Of a stretch of 14,346 nt of DNA, positions 6,563-12,048 are shown in pieces; position 1 is the stretch's first letter, and every line of letters starts with the position of its first letter. This DNA is from DATBLE01 sp046734335. Lineage in GTDB: Bacteria > Actinomycetota > Thermoleophilia > Gaiellales > Gaiellaceae. A program made the translations under genes and the position numbers. Below the pieces are notes generated by a model. It had not been told where the DNA came from. It did not search any database and was given only the letters and a program-made list of their open reading frames with translations. The stretch covers positions 1 to 14,346 of the forward strand of contig JBKPRA010000069.1 of the NCBI GenBank assembly GCA_046734335.1. The letters run 5' to 3'.

Positions 6563-6775
6563 TTGGAGGACTTCGAAACGATCGCCCAGGAAGTGAGTGT
6601 CCTCGGTCAGAGGGTCAGCAGCCTTGAGCAGCGCCTTCAGCACGTTGAAGAGGTGAACGCCGGGCTGGAGGAGGCTGCACTGACTACCGCCCGCGCCCTG
6701 CAAGAGATCTCGATGCATTGGGACAGGGTCTATGAGGCGATGCGCCGCAAGGAGATGATCAAGCTTGACGAATAG
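6563..6775 (+). CDS. 70-aa coiled-coil hypothetical protein
   Basis: 70 aa, acidic, and helical throughout. Residues 8-50 follow a heptad pattern (VSVLGQRVSSLEQRLQHVEE and onward), as in short SlyX-like or spacer coiled coils, and the protein should oligomerise. There is no signal peptide, membrane segment or metal motif. TTG at 6563 follows a promoter-like element so closely that the transcript would be leaderless; GTG at 6593 is an alternative that would shorten the protein by ten residues. It is divergent from the GGDEF gene, sharing a 300-base upstream region. I do not recognise a family. Confidence 0.6.
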   Translation: MEDFETIAQEVSVLGQRVSSLEQRLQHVEEVNAGLEEAALTTARALQEISMHWDRVYEAMRRKEMIKLDE

Positions 6776-6902
6776 GGCGTTTTGCGCCGCGGAGAGCAAT
6801 TGTCAAGCACAGCTCGTCGGCGGTGAGAGCCGGGTGTGCTTCGCGCTCGAGGTCGCGTAGCAACGTGTCGCCGTTGATCGCGGCTGCTGTGGCGCTATTG
6901 CG

Positions 6903-7013
6903 CGATTTGCCTGCGGGGGAGTCGTTCGGGCGTGATGCGTCGAAGACTTCGGGTCTGCCTCTCCCGCTCGTAGTAGGTGCGAGCCTTCGCCCGATCCCAC
7001 TCAGATGCTCTTC
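6903..7013 (+). pseudogene. Zinc-ribbon/endonuclease-VII-like remnant, second half inverted
   Basis: 6903-6956 reads on the plus strand DLPAGESFGRDASKTSGL, matching the remnant at 7902-8024 (a 24-base identity between 6922-6945 and 7905-7928). From 6957 to 7013 the matching DNA is on the opposite strand: the reverse complement reads AAGAGCATCTG, then a piece five bases shorter than its partner, then ACCTACTACGAGCGG (ARTYYER). The inverted segment is bounded by TCTG (6953-6956) and CAGA (7012-7015 region). The gene is thus inverted internally as well as frameshifted, and cannot be expressed intact. 6776-6902 and 7030-7190 contain nothing else I recognise. Confidence 0.65.
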
Positions 7014-7209
7014 AGAAGCGCGGAAGGGCAACTCATCACGCGGATGAGCGCGCGCCCGCTACGTGCTCGGTGGGCGCCTTCGTTTGCCGCCGCGGGGCAA
7101 GACGTACCAGAGAACGAGGGCTACTGCGATCAGACGAAACGCGGAGGCTGCCAGAGGACGGGATTCCCGGTTCGTCAGCTCGTCGTCAGGCCCGGCCTAG
7201 ACTGCTCGT

Positions 7210-7422
7210 GTGGCTGCCAAGCGCAGGCGGAACTCGAAGCGGCTTTGGCTGCCTCGCACGCCTGTCCAGTTCGTTGTTGGCGTCATCTTGCTGTGGCTCG
7301 GCGTCGCGATCGTCCGCACCGGCAACACGGGCCTGGGTGTTGTCCTACTCGTGCTCGGGGTGGGCCTCGCCGCCGTGTCGGTTCCTCAGTTGATCGCGTG
7401 GCGAAAGACGCGGCGAAAATGA
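7210..7422 (+). CDS. Small two-TM membrane protein
   Basis: 70 aa. A basic N-terminus (AAKRRRNSKR) is followed by two hydrophobic helices, about residues 19-35 and 40-60, with RTGNTG between them and a basic RKTRRK tail. The positive-inside rule puts both ends in the cytoplasm. The start is GTG 7210; TAGACT at 7198-7203 is a good -10 box that would place transcription start at or just before the GTG, so a leaderless message is likely. No family is recognised, and it is unrelated in sequence to the 37-aa membrane peptide at 7590. Confidence 0.65.
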   Translation: MAAKRRRNSKRLWLPRTPVQFVVGVILLWLGVAIVRTGNTGLGVVLLVLGVGLAAVSVPQLIAWRKTRRK

Positions 7423-7445
7423 AGTCGGCCGAATAACCATCGGCG

Positions 7446-7557
7446 GCGTTACAGCGCGCCTCGCCTCGAGCCACTCCTCGAGCTCGTCCGCGGAGAACCG
7501 GAGCACGTTCGACTCGAGCCTGAAGCTGGGAATCTCGCCGGCGCGGGCGCGGCGCAG
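7446..7557 (-). pseudogene. C-terminal remnant of an excisionase-like helix-turn-helix protein
   Basis: The minus strand reads GEIPSFRLESNVLRF then SADELEEWLEARRAV, the wing and last helix of MerR/excisionase-like HTH_17 domains (LP.YR...NVLRF...ELE.WLE.R). The preceding recognition helix is missing: upstream of 7557 the frame turns into Arg/His-rich non-protein sequence, and a different small gene (7590-7703) occupies the other strand. It parallels the second remnant at 7736-7901. Confidence 0.6.
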
Positions 7558-7589
7558 CCGATGGGGCCTAAGATGAGAAGGGCGCGATT

Positions 7590-7703
7590 GTGGCCTCCAT
7601 CTCCACCGATGTCGTCGGGGCGATTCTTGCGGCGATCCTCGTCGTGGCACTTCTGGTGGCCCACATCACGCGCCGACGACGCCGAGGCCGTCCATCGGTG
7701 TGA
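7590..7703 (+). CDS. 37-aa single-TM peptide
   Basis: GTG 7590 to TGA 7701-7703. The product starts MASISTDVVGAI, has one hydrophobic helix (about residues 8-24, LAAILVVALLVAHI) and ends in a strongly basic tail, TRRRRRGRPSV. AGAAGG at 7576-7581 is a well-spaced ribosome binding site and TAAGAT at 7569-7574 resembles a -10 box. The composition (short polar N-terminus, TM helix, Arg cluster) is that of a small inner-membrane protein with a cytoplasmic C-terminus, as in many short stress or toxin-like peptides; the function is unknown. It lies head to head with the HTH remnant at 7446-7557. Confidence 0.55.
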   Translation: MASISTDVVGAILAAILVVALLVAHITRRRRRGRPSV

Positions 7704-7735
7704 TTATCCGGACGCCCGGCGGCGCTGCAAATCTT

Positions 7736-7954
7736 CTAGCCGCGGCGTTCCTCGAGCCACTGGCGCACCTCGGCCGGGTCGAAGCGGAGCGCATTCGAGC
7801 TGATCCGGTATCCGGGTAGGGTCGTCTCACGAGCGGCGTAAAACGGTCGCCGAGCGACATCGAGGTAGCCGGTGACCTCGCGAGTCGTCCAAGCTTCCCG
7901 GGATTCGTTCGGGCGTGATGCGTCGAAGCCGTCGGGGTTGAAGAGCATCTGCAA
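7736..7954 (-). pseudogene. Excisionase-like helix-turn-helix remnant, 5'-truncated
   Basis: Residues from 7891 down read WTTREVTGYLDVARRPFYAA and LPGYRISSNALRF, ending EVRQWLEERRG: a nearly whole HTH_17/excisionase domain (helix-turn-helix, wing, last helix). One residue is missing in the turn to the wing compared with the pattern I expect. The open frame extends to a TTG at 7954, but that upstream part (FNPDGFDASRPNES) is exactly antisense to the zinc-ribbon remnant at 7902-8024, so it is probably not part of the original protein and no start codon remains at the domain's true beginning. Whether it is still expressed from the TTG is open. Confidence 0.55.
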
Positions 7955-8024
7955 GGAGTGTGACCGTGCGAAAGCTCGCGCCTACTAGGAGCGGACGAGG
8001 CAGGCAGGCGGGCGGGTGAAGTGA
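7902..8024 (+). pseudogene. Zinc-ribbon/endonuclease-VII-like remnant with an amber stop
   Basis: Plus-strand frame: DSFGRDASKPSG, then LKSICKECDRAKARAY, TAG at 7986-7988, then ERTRQAGGRVK and TGA at 8022-8024. CKEC followed by basic AKARAYYER is the second zinc knuckle typical of small HNH/endonuclease-VII-associated phage proteins; the inverted copy at 6957-7013 has TAC where this copy has TAG, indicating that the stop is a point mutation. The first CxxC and the catalytic part are absent. It overlaps, antisense, the 5' part of the HTH frame. Confidence 0.6.
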
Positions 8025-8188
8025 CGAACACAGGGCGCAAGTTTTCGGCGCGGCTGACGTCTTTACAGGTAGAGGGTCTACGGCATCGGGGGGCGTGGGG
8101 GCGCCGCGACAGCGACGCAAAGCTGCGAAGTCCAAGCCCGCCCTCGGTCTTGAATCTTTCGGGCGGGTGACGTCAATGGAGGTAGATA

Positions 8189-8264
8189 CGGGGGCGGGTT
8201 GGGGTGGGCCGCGCGGAGGGAGAGGCGCTTTCCGCGAGGCCGCAGGCCCGCCCCCGGTTTCTAT
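8189..8264 (+). terminator. Long GC-rich hairpin followed by a T-rich tail
   Basis: CGGGGGCGGG (8189-8198) pairs perfectly with CCCGCCCCCG (8247-8256). Inside, 8207-8217 pairs with 8231-8241 with one mismatch. The stem is followed by GTTTCTATT. This could be a large intrinsic terminator or the end of a small structured RNA; no plus-strand gene ends immediately upstream. The rest of 8025-8371 shows nothing else. Confidence 0.45.
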
Positions 8265-8371
8265 TGTCCCGCAAATACGGTGAAACGGTTATCTCCGGGC
8301 GGCGTGGCGTCCAACGGACATCGGAGCGTCGTTTAGGCTGACCGAGCCGTCCGGCCCCACCGGGAGGGCCG

Positions 8372-8677
8372 TTGACAGCGCAGGGCAGTCCGAGAGTCAT
8401 CTTCAAGCGAGCGATCCAGCACGGCAACGTGCTCATCGCGGAGACGACCGCCAGAGAGTTCGCGCTCACCCTCGAGGAGGCTCTGCAGCTTGTTCTGTTG
8501 TACGCGGCCTATGAGCCGGCGAAGCTCGAGCGGGCCGCTCTGCGGTGGTTCCGCCGTTGGCTCGACGACGGCGAGGACGTGACAATGCTCAACGCGCAGT
8601 TCGTGCTGTCGGCGCTTGCCGAGCTTCGAGCCAGCGAAGTCGAGCAGTCGGCGAAGCTGCTCACGGAGCTGGCGTAA
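8372..8677 (+). CDS. Conserved hypothetical protein (intact member of a family also present as a remnant at 12049)
   Basis: 101 aa, helical and soluble. The start is TTG 8372 with GGGAGG at 8361-8366. It resembles small actinobacterial hypothetical proteins I recall with the layout IFKRA...GN...AE..ARE (residues 10-29), LEEAL.LV.LYA (residues 34-46), a central ALRWFRRWL (residues 56-64) and a C-terminal repeat-like helical pair. No catalytic motif is visible. A decayed relative at 12049-12231 preserves AVRWLRRLLEE and the C-terminal helices, so this is a multi-copy family in this genome. The role is unknown; the HEAT-like alternation of helices suggests a protein-interaction scaffold. Confidence 0.75.
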   Translation: MTAQGSPRVIFKRAIQHGNVLIAETTAREFALTLEEALQLVLLYAAYEPAKLERAALRWFRRWLDDGEDVTMLNAQFVLSALAELRASEVEQSAKLLTELA

Positions 8678-8722
8678 CCAGCAAACTGACTCGTTTCAAA
8701 GGCATGTTCTTTTAGCGCCATC

Positions 8723-8761
8723 TCCGCAGCCGCGCCCGCCAGGTCCGCCCGCGGCTGCGGA
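8723..8761. terminator. Perfect 11-bp hairpin between convergent genes
   Basis: TCCGCAGCCGC (8723-8733) pairs with GCGGCTGCGGA (8751-8761) over a 17-nt loop. It lies between the stop of 8372-8677 (plus) and the end of the frameshifted gene 8794-8993 (minus), where a bidirectional terminator is expected. No T-run follows on either side, which is common in very GC-rich genomes. Confidence 0.5.
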
Positions 8762-8793
8762 TGCCTCAACGCACGACCGGCAGGAGCGCGCGA

Positions 8794-8993
8794 TCAGCCC
8801 GCGCTGGGGTGGTCGGCCAGGTAGCGCTCGCAGTCGATCGGAACCGCCTGGCCGCTGGGTGAACGGCCGGTGGCGACGATCACGTCGTCGCCATCGATCC
8901 GTAGCAGAGTGTTGGGCCGGCGGTGAGGGTCTCGATCTGCTGGCCGACCAGAGATTCGAGGAAGTCATGCGCGCTTCCTGGCAGATCCGCCAT
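8794..8993 (-). pseudogene. Small conserved gene broken by a single-base deletion
   Basis: From ATG 8993 the frame reads MADLPGSAHDFLESLVGQQI then ETLTAGP and soon ends. One frame over, the sequence continues NTLLRIDGDDVIVATGRSPSG and QAVPIDCERYLADHPSAG to TGA at 8794-8796. Restoring one G in ACCG(G)CCGGCCC (around 8910-8916) gives LTGRPNTLLRIDGDD in a single frame, matching my recollection of small actinobacterial proteins with ESLVG.E..T..GR.N..L...GD.V.VAT.RSP.G.PVPI. The C-terminus is also shorter than I recall. GATAAT just upstream of the ATG (about 8999-9004) resembles a -10 box. A sequencing error would also explain the shift. Confidence 0.6.
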
Positions 8994-9079
8994 CCCCAAT
9001 TATCGACGGTCTGGGAACGAGTTCCTCGACCCGTCGACCCCCTCCTTCCCATGTCCTTCTGGGCCGAGGGCAGCTGATT

Positions 9080-9099
9080 GGCCGCTTCGGCGGGCTTTT
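9080..9099 (+). terminator. UUCG-tetraloop terminator
   Basis: GGCCGC-TTCG-GCGGGC followed by TTTT. The loop is the extra-stable C(UUCG)G tetraloop, four closing pairs are perfect and one mismatch lies outside them. The upstream plus-strand transcript it ends is not clear; the nearest is the 8372 gene, about 400 bases away. Confidence 0.5.
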
Positions 9100-9201
9100 C
9101 GTCGTTCAGAGCTAGAGACTCTTGCGAAACGACCACCCGGCTACGTGAGCGGAACTAGCGCTGACGTGTTCGTCGTACACCCTGGGAGGGACACTTCACC
9201 G

Positions 9202-9215
9202 CGCGCTTAAGCGCG
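9202..9215. promoter_or_regulatory. Perfect palindrome CGCGCTTAAGCGCG
   Basis: A 14-nt perfect palindrome about 55 bases upstream of the ribosome-binding-like AGGAGG at 9255. It could be an operator; no direct evidence. Confidence 0.25.
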
Positions 9216-9588
9216 TAGCGCTTCCGGCACCCAGTGCGGGCTGAAGTGCTCGCGAGGAGGAACCAGCAGCATGCCACTTCACGCCGACGCCGCCACCGAC
9301 CCTCTTTCCGATCAGCGTCGAAGAGTCCCTGGCTGCGCTGCCAATCCGGGACAGCCCCTCTTGACGGGGCGGTGGAGCGTTAGCGGAAGCCGCGGGTCCG
9401 CGATAGTGGCGCCGGGCGGGTGCGCCGCTGTGCCGTCAGGGCGACCTCTCTCCCTTGCCCGGGCGAGTCATCCGGGCACCCGCCCAATCCAAAGACGCTC
9501 TCGCCGCGTAGGCGCAAGTCGGGCTCGAGGCCCTGCGTCTCGGTTTCGGCCCTCGCGGAGACGCCGGGGCAAGTCTGCACTGATGGGG

Positions 9589-9993
9589 TCAATGGTTTGA
9601 CAGCTGCCGCTGCATGGTCACGGTCGTGCCGTCCTCGAAGGGTTCGATAACGACCGAGTCCATCAACGTGTCCATGATCGCGAGGCCGAGCCCACCTTCT
9701 GCCTTAGCCGACGACTCCTCCTGCCACCGGCCATCGTCGCGGACGGAGACGGCAACGCTGCGGTTCGTGACCGTTCCTTCGATCTCGACCAGGTGGGAAG
9801 TCGGCTCCTCCGGGTGCTCGACCGCGTTCGTGAATGCCTCGGTCACGGCGAGCTGAATCTCGAACAGCTCACGATCCGTTGCTCCGGCCGCTTGCAGCCA
9901 CGCGCTGAGCTGATGGCGAAGCAGGGACATCGACTGCGGCCGCGCTCGGAGCCTGAGTTGTAGAGACGGCTCCGGGCCTGGCAGATCAGACAC
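9589..9993 (-). CDS. Anti-sigma regulatory factor (RsbW-like GHKL ATPase/serine kinase)
   Basis: 134 aa, one HATPase_c_2 domain. The N box is EAFTNAVEHP (Glu52, Asn56, His60), the G1 box DDGRW (Asp86/Asp87, Gly88) and the G2 box GGLGLAIM (residues 100-107), all intact, so ATP binding is expected. RsbW-type proteins hold an alternative sigma factor and phosphorylate an RsbV-type antagonist; neither partner is in the window. The frame is open well upstream, but that part is Arg/Ser-rich and overlaps 10085-10426, so I choose GTG 9993 (MSDLPGPEP) with GCGAGG some 13 bases upstream; TTG 10002 is the alternative, closer to that site. It follows 10085-10426 on the same strand and may be co-transcribed. 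Confidence 0.88.
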   Translation of the reverse strand: MSDLPGPEPSLQLRLRARPQSMSLLRHQLSAWLQAAGATDRELFEIQLAVTEAFTNAVEHPEEPTSHLVEIEGTVTNRSVAVSVRDDGRWQEESSAKAEGGLGLAIMDTLMDSVVIEPFEDGTTVTMQRQLSNH

Positions 9994-10084
9994 CGACTTC
10001 AAATGGCCTCGCTTCGGTCGAAGGCTCCTTTGACTTAATTGGCCGGAGCGCGAGTCCTGAAACGATGTCCAAACTGATCGCCGG

Positions 10085-10426
10085 TTAGCGGGGGTCGGTT
10101 TCCTCCGCGATCTCGGCAGCCTCACCGATCTTCTCGACCACCCAGTAACGATCCCGCTTTTCGACAATCCGCTCCACATCGAGCGAGACGTGATCCTCGT
10201 TCGGAACGACGGCAAAGTGCGTCGGCTCCGAGCGCAGTTGCTCGTACTCCAAGGGAGACATCTCGATCCGTTCCGTGCAGGTCTCCTCCGCGCACTCACA
10301 GACCCACTGCGACCGCGAAACCCAGGCTGAGTCATCCCGCTTGCGCTCCTTGAGACGCTCGTTCACCTCACGAAACAGCGCCTCGTTCTCGCCCGTTCTC
10401 TCGTCGTAATCAGTCCCTATGGGCAT
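10085..10426 (-). CDS. Conserved hypothetical protein with a CxCx4C motif
   Basis: 113 aa. ATG 10426 has a strong GGAGGGAG site five or so bases upstream. It matches a small actinobacterial family I recall without a name: ENEALFREVNERLKE (residues 13-27), WVCECAEETCTERIEMSPLEYE (residues 41-62, Cys43, Cys45, Cys50), FAVVPNEDH (residues 71-79) and a very conserved end, VVEKIGEAAEIAEETDPR. The three cysteines with His70 or His79 could make a metal site. It is acidic and soluble. It lies 91 bases upstream of the RsbW-like gene on the same strand, so a signalling link is possible but unproved. Confidence 0.85.
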   Translation of the reverse strand: MPIGTDYDERTGENEALFREVNERLKERKRDDSAWVSRSQWVCECAEETCTERIEMSPLEYEQLRSEPTHFAVVPNEDHVSLDVERIVEKRDRYWVVEKIGEAAEIAEETDPR

Positions 10427-10522
10427 GCTCCCTCCAGTGCGAGTCAGTGGCCGCTAGATGTCCACCGGGAGTAGCCTCTGAGCATTCGCCCAATCACGCG
10501 TCGTCTGCGAGAGGGGACGGGC

Positions 10523-10546
10523 ACCCATGGGTACCCTTCGGTACCC
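10523..10546. promoter_or_regulatory. Overlapping inverted repeats upstream of 10085-10426
   Basis: ACCCATGGGT (10523-10532) is a perfect palindrome overlapping a 7-bp stem, GGGTACC (10529-10535) with GGTACCC (10540-10546), loop CTTC. They lie about 100 bases upstream of the ATG at 10426 and could be an operator or a small hairpin. Confidence 0.3.
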
Positions 10547-10762
10547 GGACAGTAGCGCGAATCAGCCCGCCACCAGAGAAGGCTTCCTGACGCGGTACAA
10601 CTCTCACTATCGACGCGGAGCGAATTGCTATCAGCGGAACCAGCCCGATCTGAGCCGATCTACCTATTTCCGAATCGGGGAGAAATCTGACGGCGCAGGA
10701 GGTTATCCGCACAACGCGTTCCTTAAAAAGACGGGCTTAACCATCGCCTTTTGGGCAGTATC

Positions 10763-11060
10763 GGCCGGCTGCGGGAGCGGCGCGAAGCCGGCCCGAGGTC
10801 GGCCCATTGTCTTGGAGGGGGCGCGGCGGCAGGGGGTATGAGACCACCGCCGCGCCCTGGGTGACGCCCGGGCGGGAAGCTCGTCTACTAGCCGCAGGCC
10901 CGGGTGCTGCAGGAGCTTCCCACTGGCGAAACGAGGTGTCAATCTTCATTCAGGGGGAACCAAAATAGGTGCGGGAGTGGCCCCGGCAGGTCGGGGGGGT
11001 CTCGCCGGTTTCAAGCCCCCCGCTATATGAGGGGCGGCTAACTGGGTGCCGCCCCTTTTT
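10763..11060 (+). ncRNA. Candidate structured noncoding RNA ending in an intrinsic terminator
   Basis: No ORF here is convincing. On the plus strand, successive perfect stems occur: GGCCGGCT/AGCCGGCC (10763-10770/10786-10793), an 11-bp stem (10819-10829/10847-10857), GGGAAGCTC/GAGCTTCCC (10874-10882/10913-10921), a 7-bp CGGGGGG/CCCCCCG stem (about 10992-11022) and finally the terminator at 11031-11060. The combination of several long perfect stems and a canonical terminator on one strand suggests an independent RNA of roughly 300 nt, or longer upstream. I checked it by eye against tmRNA, RNase P RNA, 6S RNA and cobalamin riboswitch signatures and found no match. The 5' end is unknown. Confidence 0.45.
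11031..11060 (+). terminator. Rho-independent terminator
   Basis: GGGGCGGC (11031-11038), a 9-nt loop, GCCGCCCC (11048-11055) and then TTTTT (11056-11060). It has all the elements of an intrinsic terminator on the plus strand and is the clearest one in the window. The minus strand has no T-run after the stem, so it ends a plus-strand transcript. Confidence 0.85.
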
Positions 11061-11289
11061 CTCGTAGGAGATTGCGGTTTCCAGCGGGCGTGACGGCGGG
11101 GAATCTCGGTTCACGCTTCGGGTCTCCTAACCCAGTGCGGACGGGGCCTGGCGCGAGCGGCTCGAGGCGAGGCGTAACTAGCTGGACATGTTCTGACAGG
11201 GGACCGGTCTGCGGGGAAATACCCTCGCACCGTCTCGAGCTTCGTACCGGGGTGGGGATCCAAGCCAAGATCAAGACGAGGTTGTTGCT

Positions 11290-11389
11290 CACCTGACTCT
11301 GGTTTGCCTCTCCCCCGGTCAGGTGGTTGGCAAAGGCTCGCTTGGCTGCGGCAAGGCTTGGAGGGGCCGCCCGCTTCGGCGGCTCCTCC
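11290..11389. other. Two hairpins in a gene-free stretch
   Basis: CACCTGAC (11290-11297) pairs with GTCAGGTG (11318-11325). A 12-bp stem with one G-T pair joins 11360-11371 to 11378-11389 over a 6-nt loop. No gene is visible from 11061 to 11683; apart from these, that stretch contains repeat copy F and the hairpin at 11620. Confidence 0.4.
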
Positions 11390-11493
11390 CAGTTCCAGGC
11401 TACGGAGCGGGCCGGGTTACATCGGGCTGATGTCCATGCGGCTGTGCGGCGGGGAGAAGAGCTAGCCGTCGCCGCCTAGCGCCAGTAGTGAGG

Positions 11494-11532
11494 CCCGGCG
11501 CGGGGGTCGAACTCTCGCCGCCCGGACGAGCA
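11494..11532 (-). repeat. Dispersed-repeat core (copy F), reversed
   Basis: Read on the minus strand this is GCTCGTCCGGGCGGCGAGAG then TTCGACCCCCGCGCCGGGCC. It matches copy E (1640-1671) through the CCCCCGCGCCGGGC extension that the other copies lack. It is the only copy in this orientation. In one frame it reads GRREFDPRAG and runs on to PHYWR and a stop. Confidence 0.7.
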
Positions 11533-11619
11533 GCTTCGTCCCGTTGGGGGTGCTGACCAGCATCGCTGACCTGCGCGGAATGCCACCGCGAGAGACCGAC
11601 GCTCGAGGCTGACGCGCCT

Positions 11620-11647
11620 ATGGGGGGGAATCGGCTGTCCCCCCCAT
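11620..11647. terminator. Perfect 10-bp hairpin after the cupredoxin gene
   Basis: ATGGGGGGGA (11620-11629) pairs with TCCCCCCCAT (11638-11647), loop 8 nt. It lies 36 bases past the stop of the minus-strand gene 11684-12040, the position of a terminator, but without a T-run. Confidence 0.45.
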
Positions 11648-11683
11648 GCGAGCGAGCTCGCGGCCGAAGGCTGCGGCGAGCGT

Positions 11684-12040
11684 TTAGGTGACCTTGAACC
11701 GCCCGAACATCGAGCTCTCGTGCGGCTTGCAGTAGAACTTGTAGGAGCCCTTCCTGAGCATGATCGTCACGGTCTTCGTCCCCTTGAATGAGACGGTCGT
11801 GATCGCCCGGTCGACGCCGGGCCCCTCGATCTGGAAGTCGTGGATGCTCGCCTTGTCGGAGATCGCGAACGTGTACCGGCCATGCTTCAGCGTCTTGAAC
11901 ACCTTGCCGTTGTGTTTTAGCGAGATGGTGAAGCCGGGGCCGACCGTTCCGACCAGGCGAGGCGGCGCCATCGAGGAAGCGGAGGCGGTCGCAAGCAGCG
12001 CGACCGCCCCGGAAGCAATGAGTGTGCAGATGAGTCTCAT
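11684..12040 (-). CDS. Exported minimal cupredoxin (type 1 copper, plastocyanin/azurin-like)
   Basis: 118 aa with a signal peptide (hydrophobic residues 3-20, cleavage probably after the ATASA stretch near residue 21). The mature domain of about 95 aa has a complete type 1 copper set: His67 (IHDF), Cys104, His107 and Met111 in YCKPHESSM, with Cys-to-His and His-to-Met spacing of 3 and 4. The family carries single electrons outside the membrane, or acts as a copper-binding domain of a larger reductase chain. ATG 12040 is chosen because the signal peptide starts there; it follows the remnant's TAG stop by only eight bases and has no obvious ribosome binding site. The open frame further upstream is remnant sequence. 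Confidence 0.85.
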   Translation of the reverse strand: MRLICTLIASGAVALLATASASSMAPPRLVGTVGPGFTISLKHNGKVFKTLKHGRYTFAISDKASIHDFQIEGPGVDRAITTVSFKGTKTVTIMLRKGSYKFYCKPHESSMFGRFKVT

Positions 12041-12048
12041 GGGGGGCA

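Larger units (their letters stand above)
8994..9588. other. Intergenic stretch with a terminator and a palindrome
   Basis: Apart from the terminator at 9080-9099 and the 14-nt palindrome at 9202-9215, the only coding hint is ATG 9271, which has a strong AGGAGG at 9255-9260. Its frame (109 codons) is Arg/Pro-rich and unconvincing after about codon 14; a one-base shift would give the protein-like ISVEESLAALPIRDSPS ending at TGA 9362-9364. It might be a short frameshifted gene, but I do not call it. Confidence 0.35.

Noticed and set aside
9271..9600. 109-codon plus-strand frame with a strong AGGAGG
   Set aside because: The first 14 codons are plausible but the rest is Arg/Pro-rich; kept only as a remark in the intergenic entry.
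10527..10841. 104-codon plus-strand frame with ATG
   Set aside because: No ribosome binding site, composition not protein-like, overlaps the inverted repeats at 10523-10546 and the first hairpins of the candidate RNA.
10763..11060. tmRNA, RNase P RNA or a cobalamin riboswitch
   Set aside because: None of the diagnostic sequences (tRNA-like ends and ALAA tag, the conserved RNase P core, the riboswitch GCCACTG-type core) could be found.
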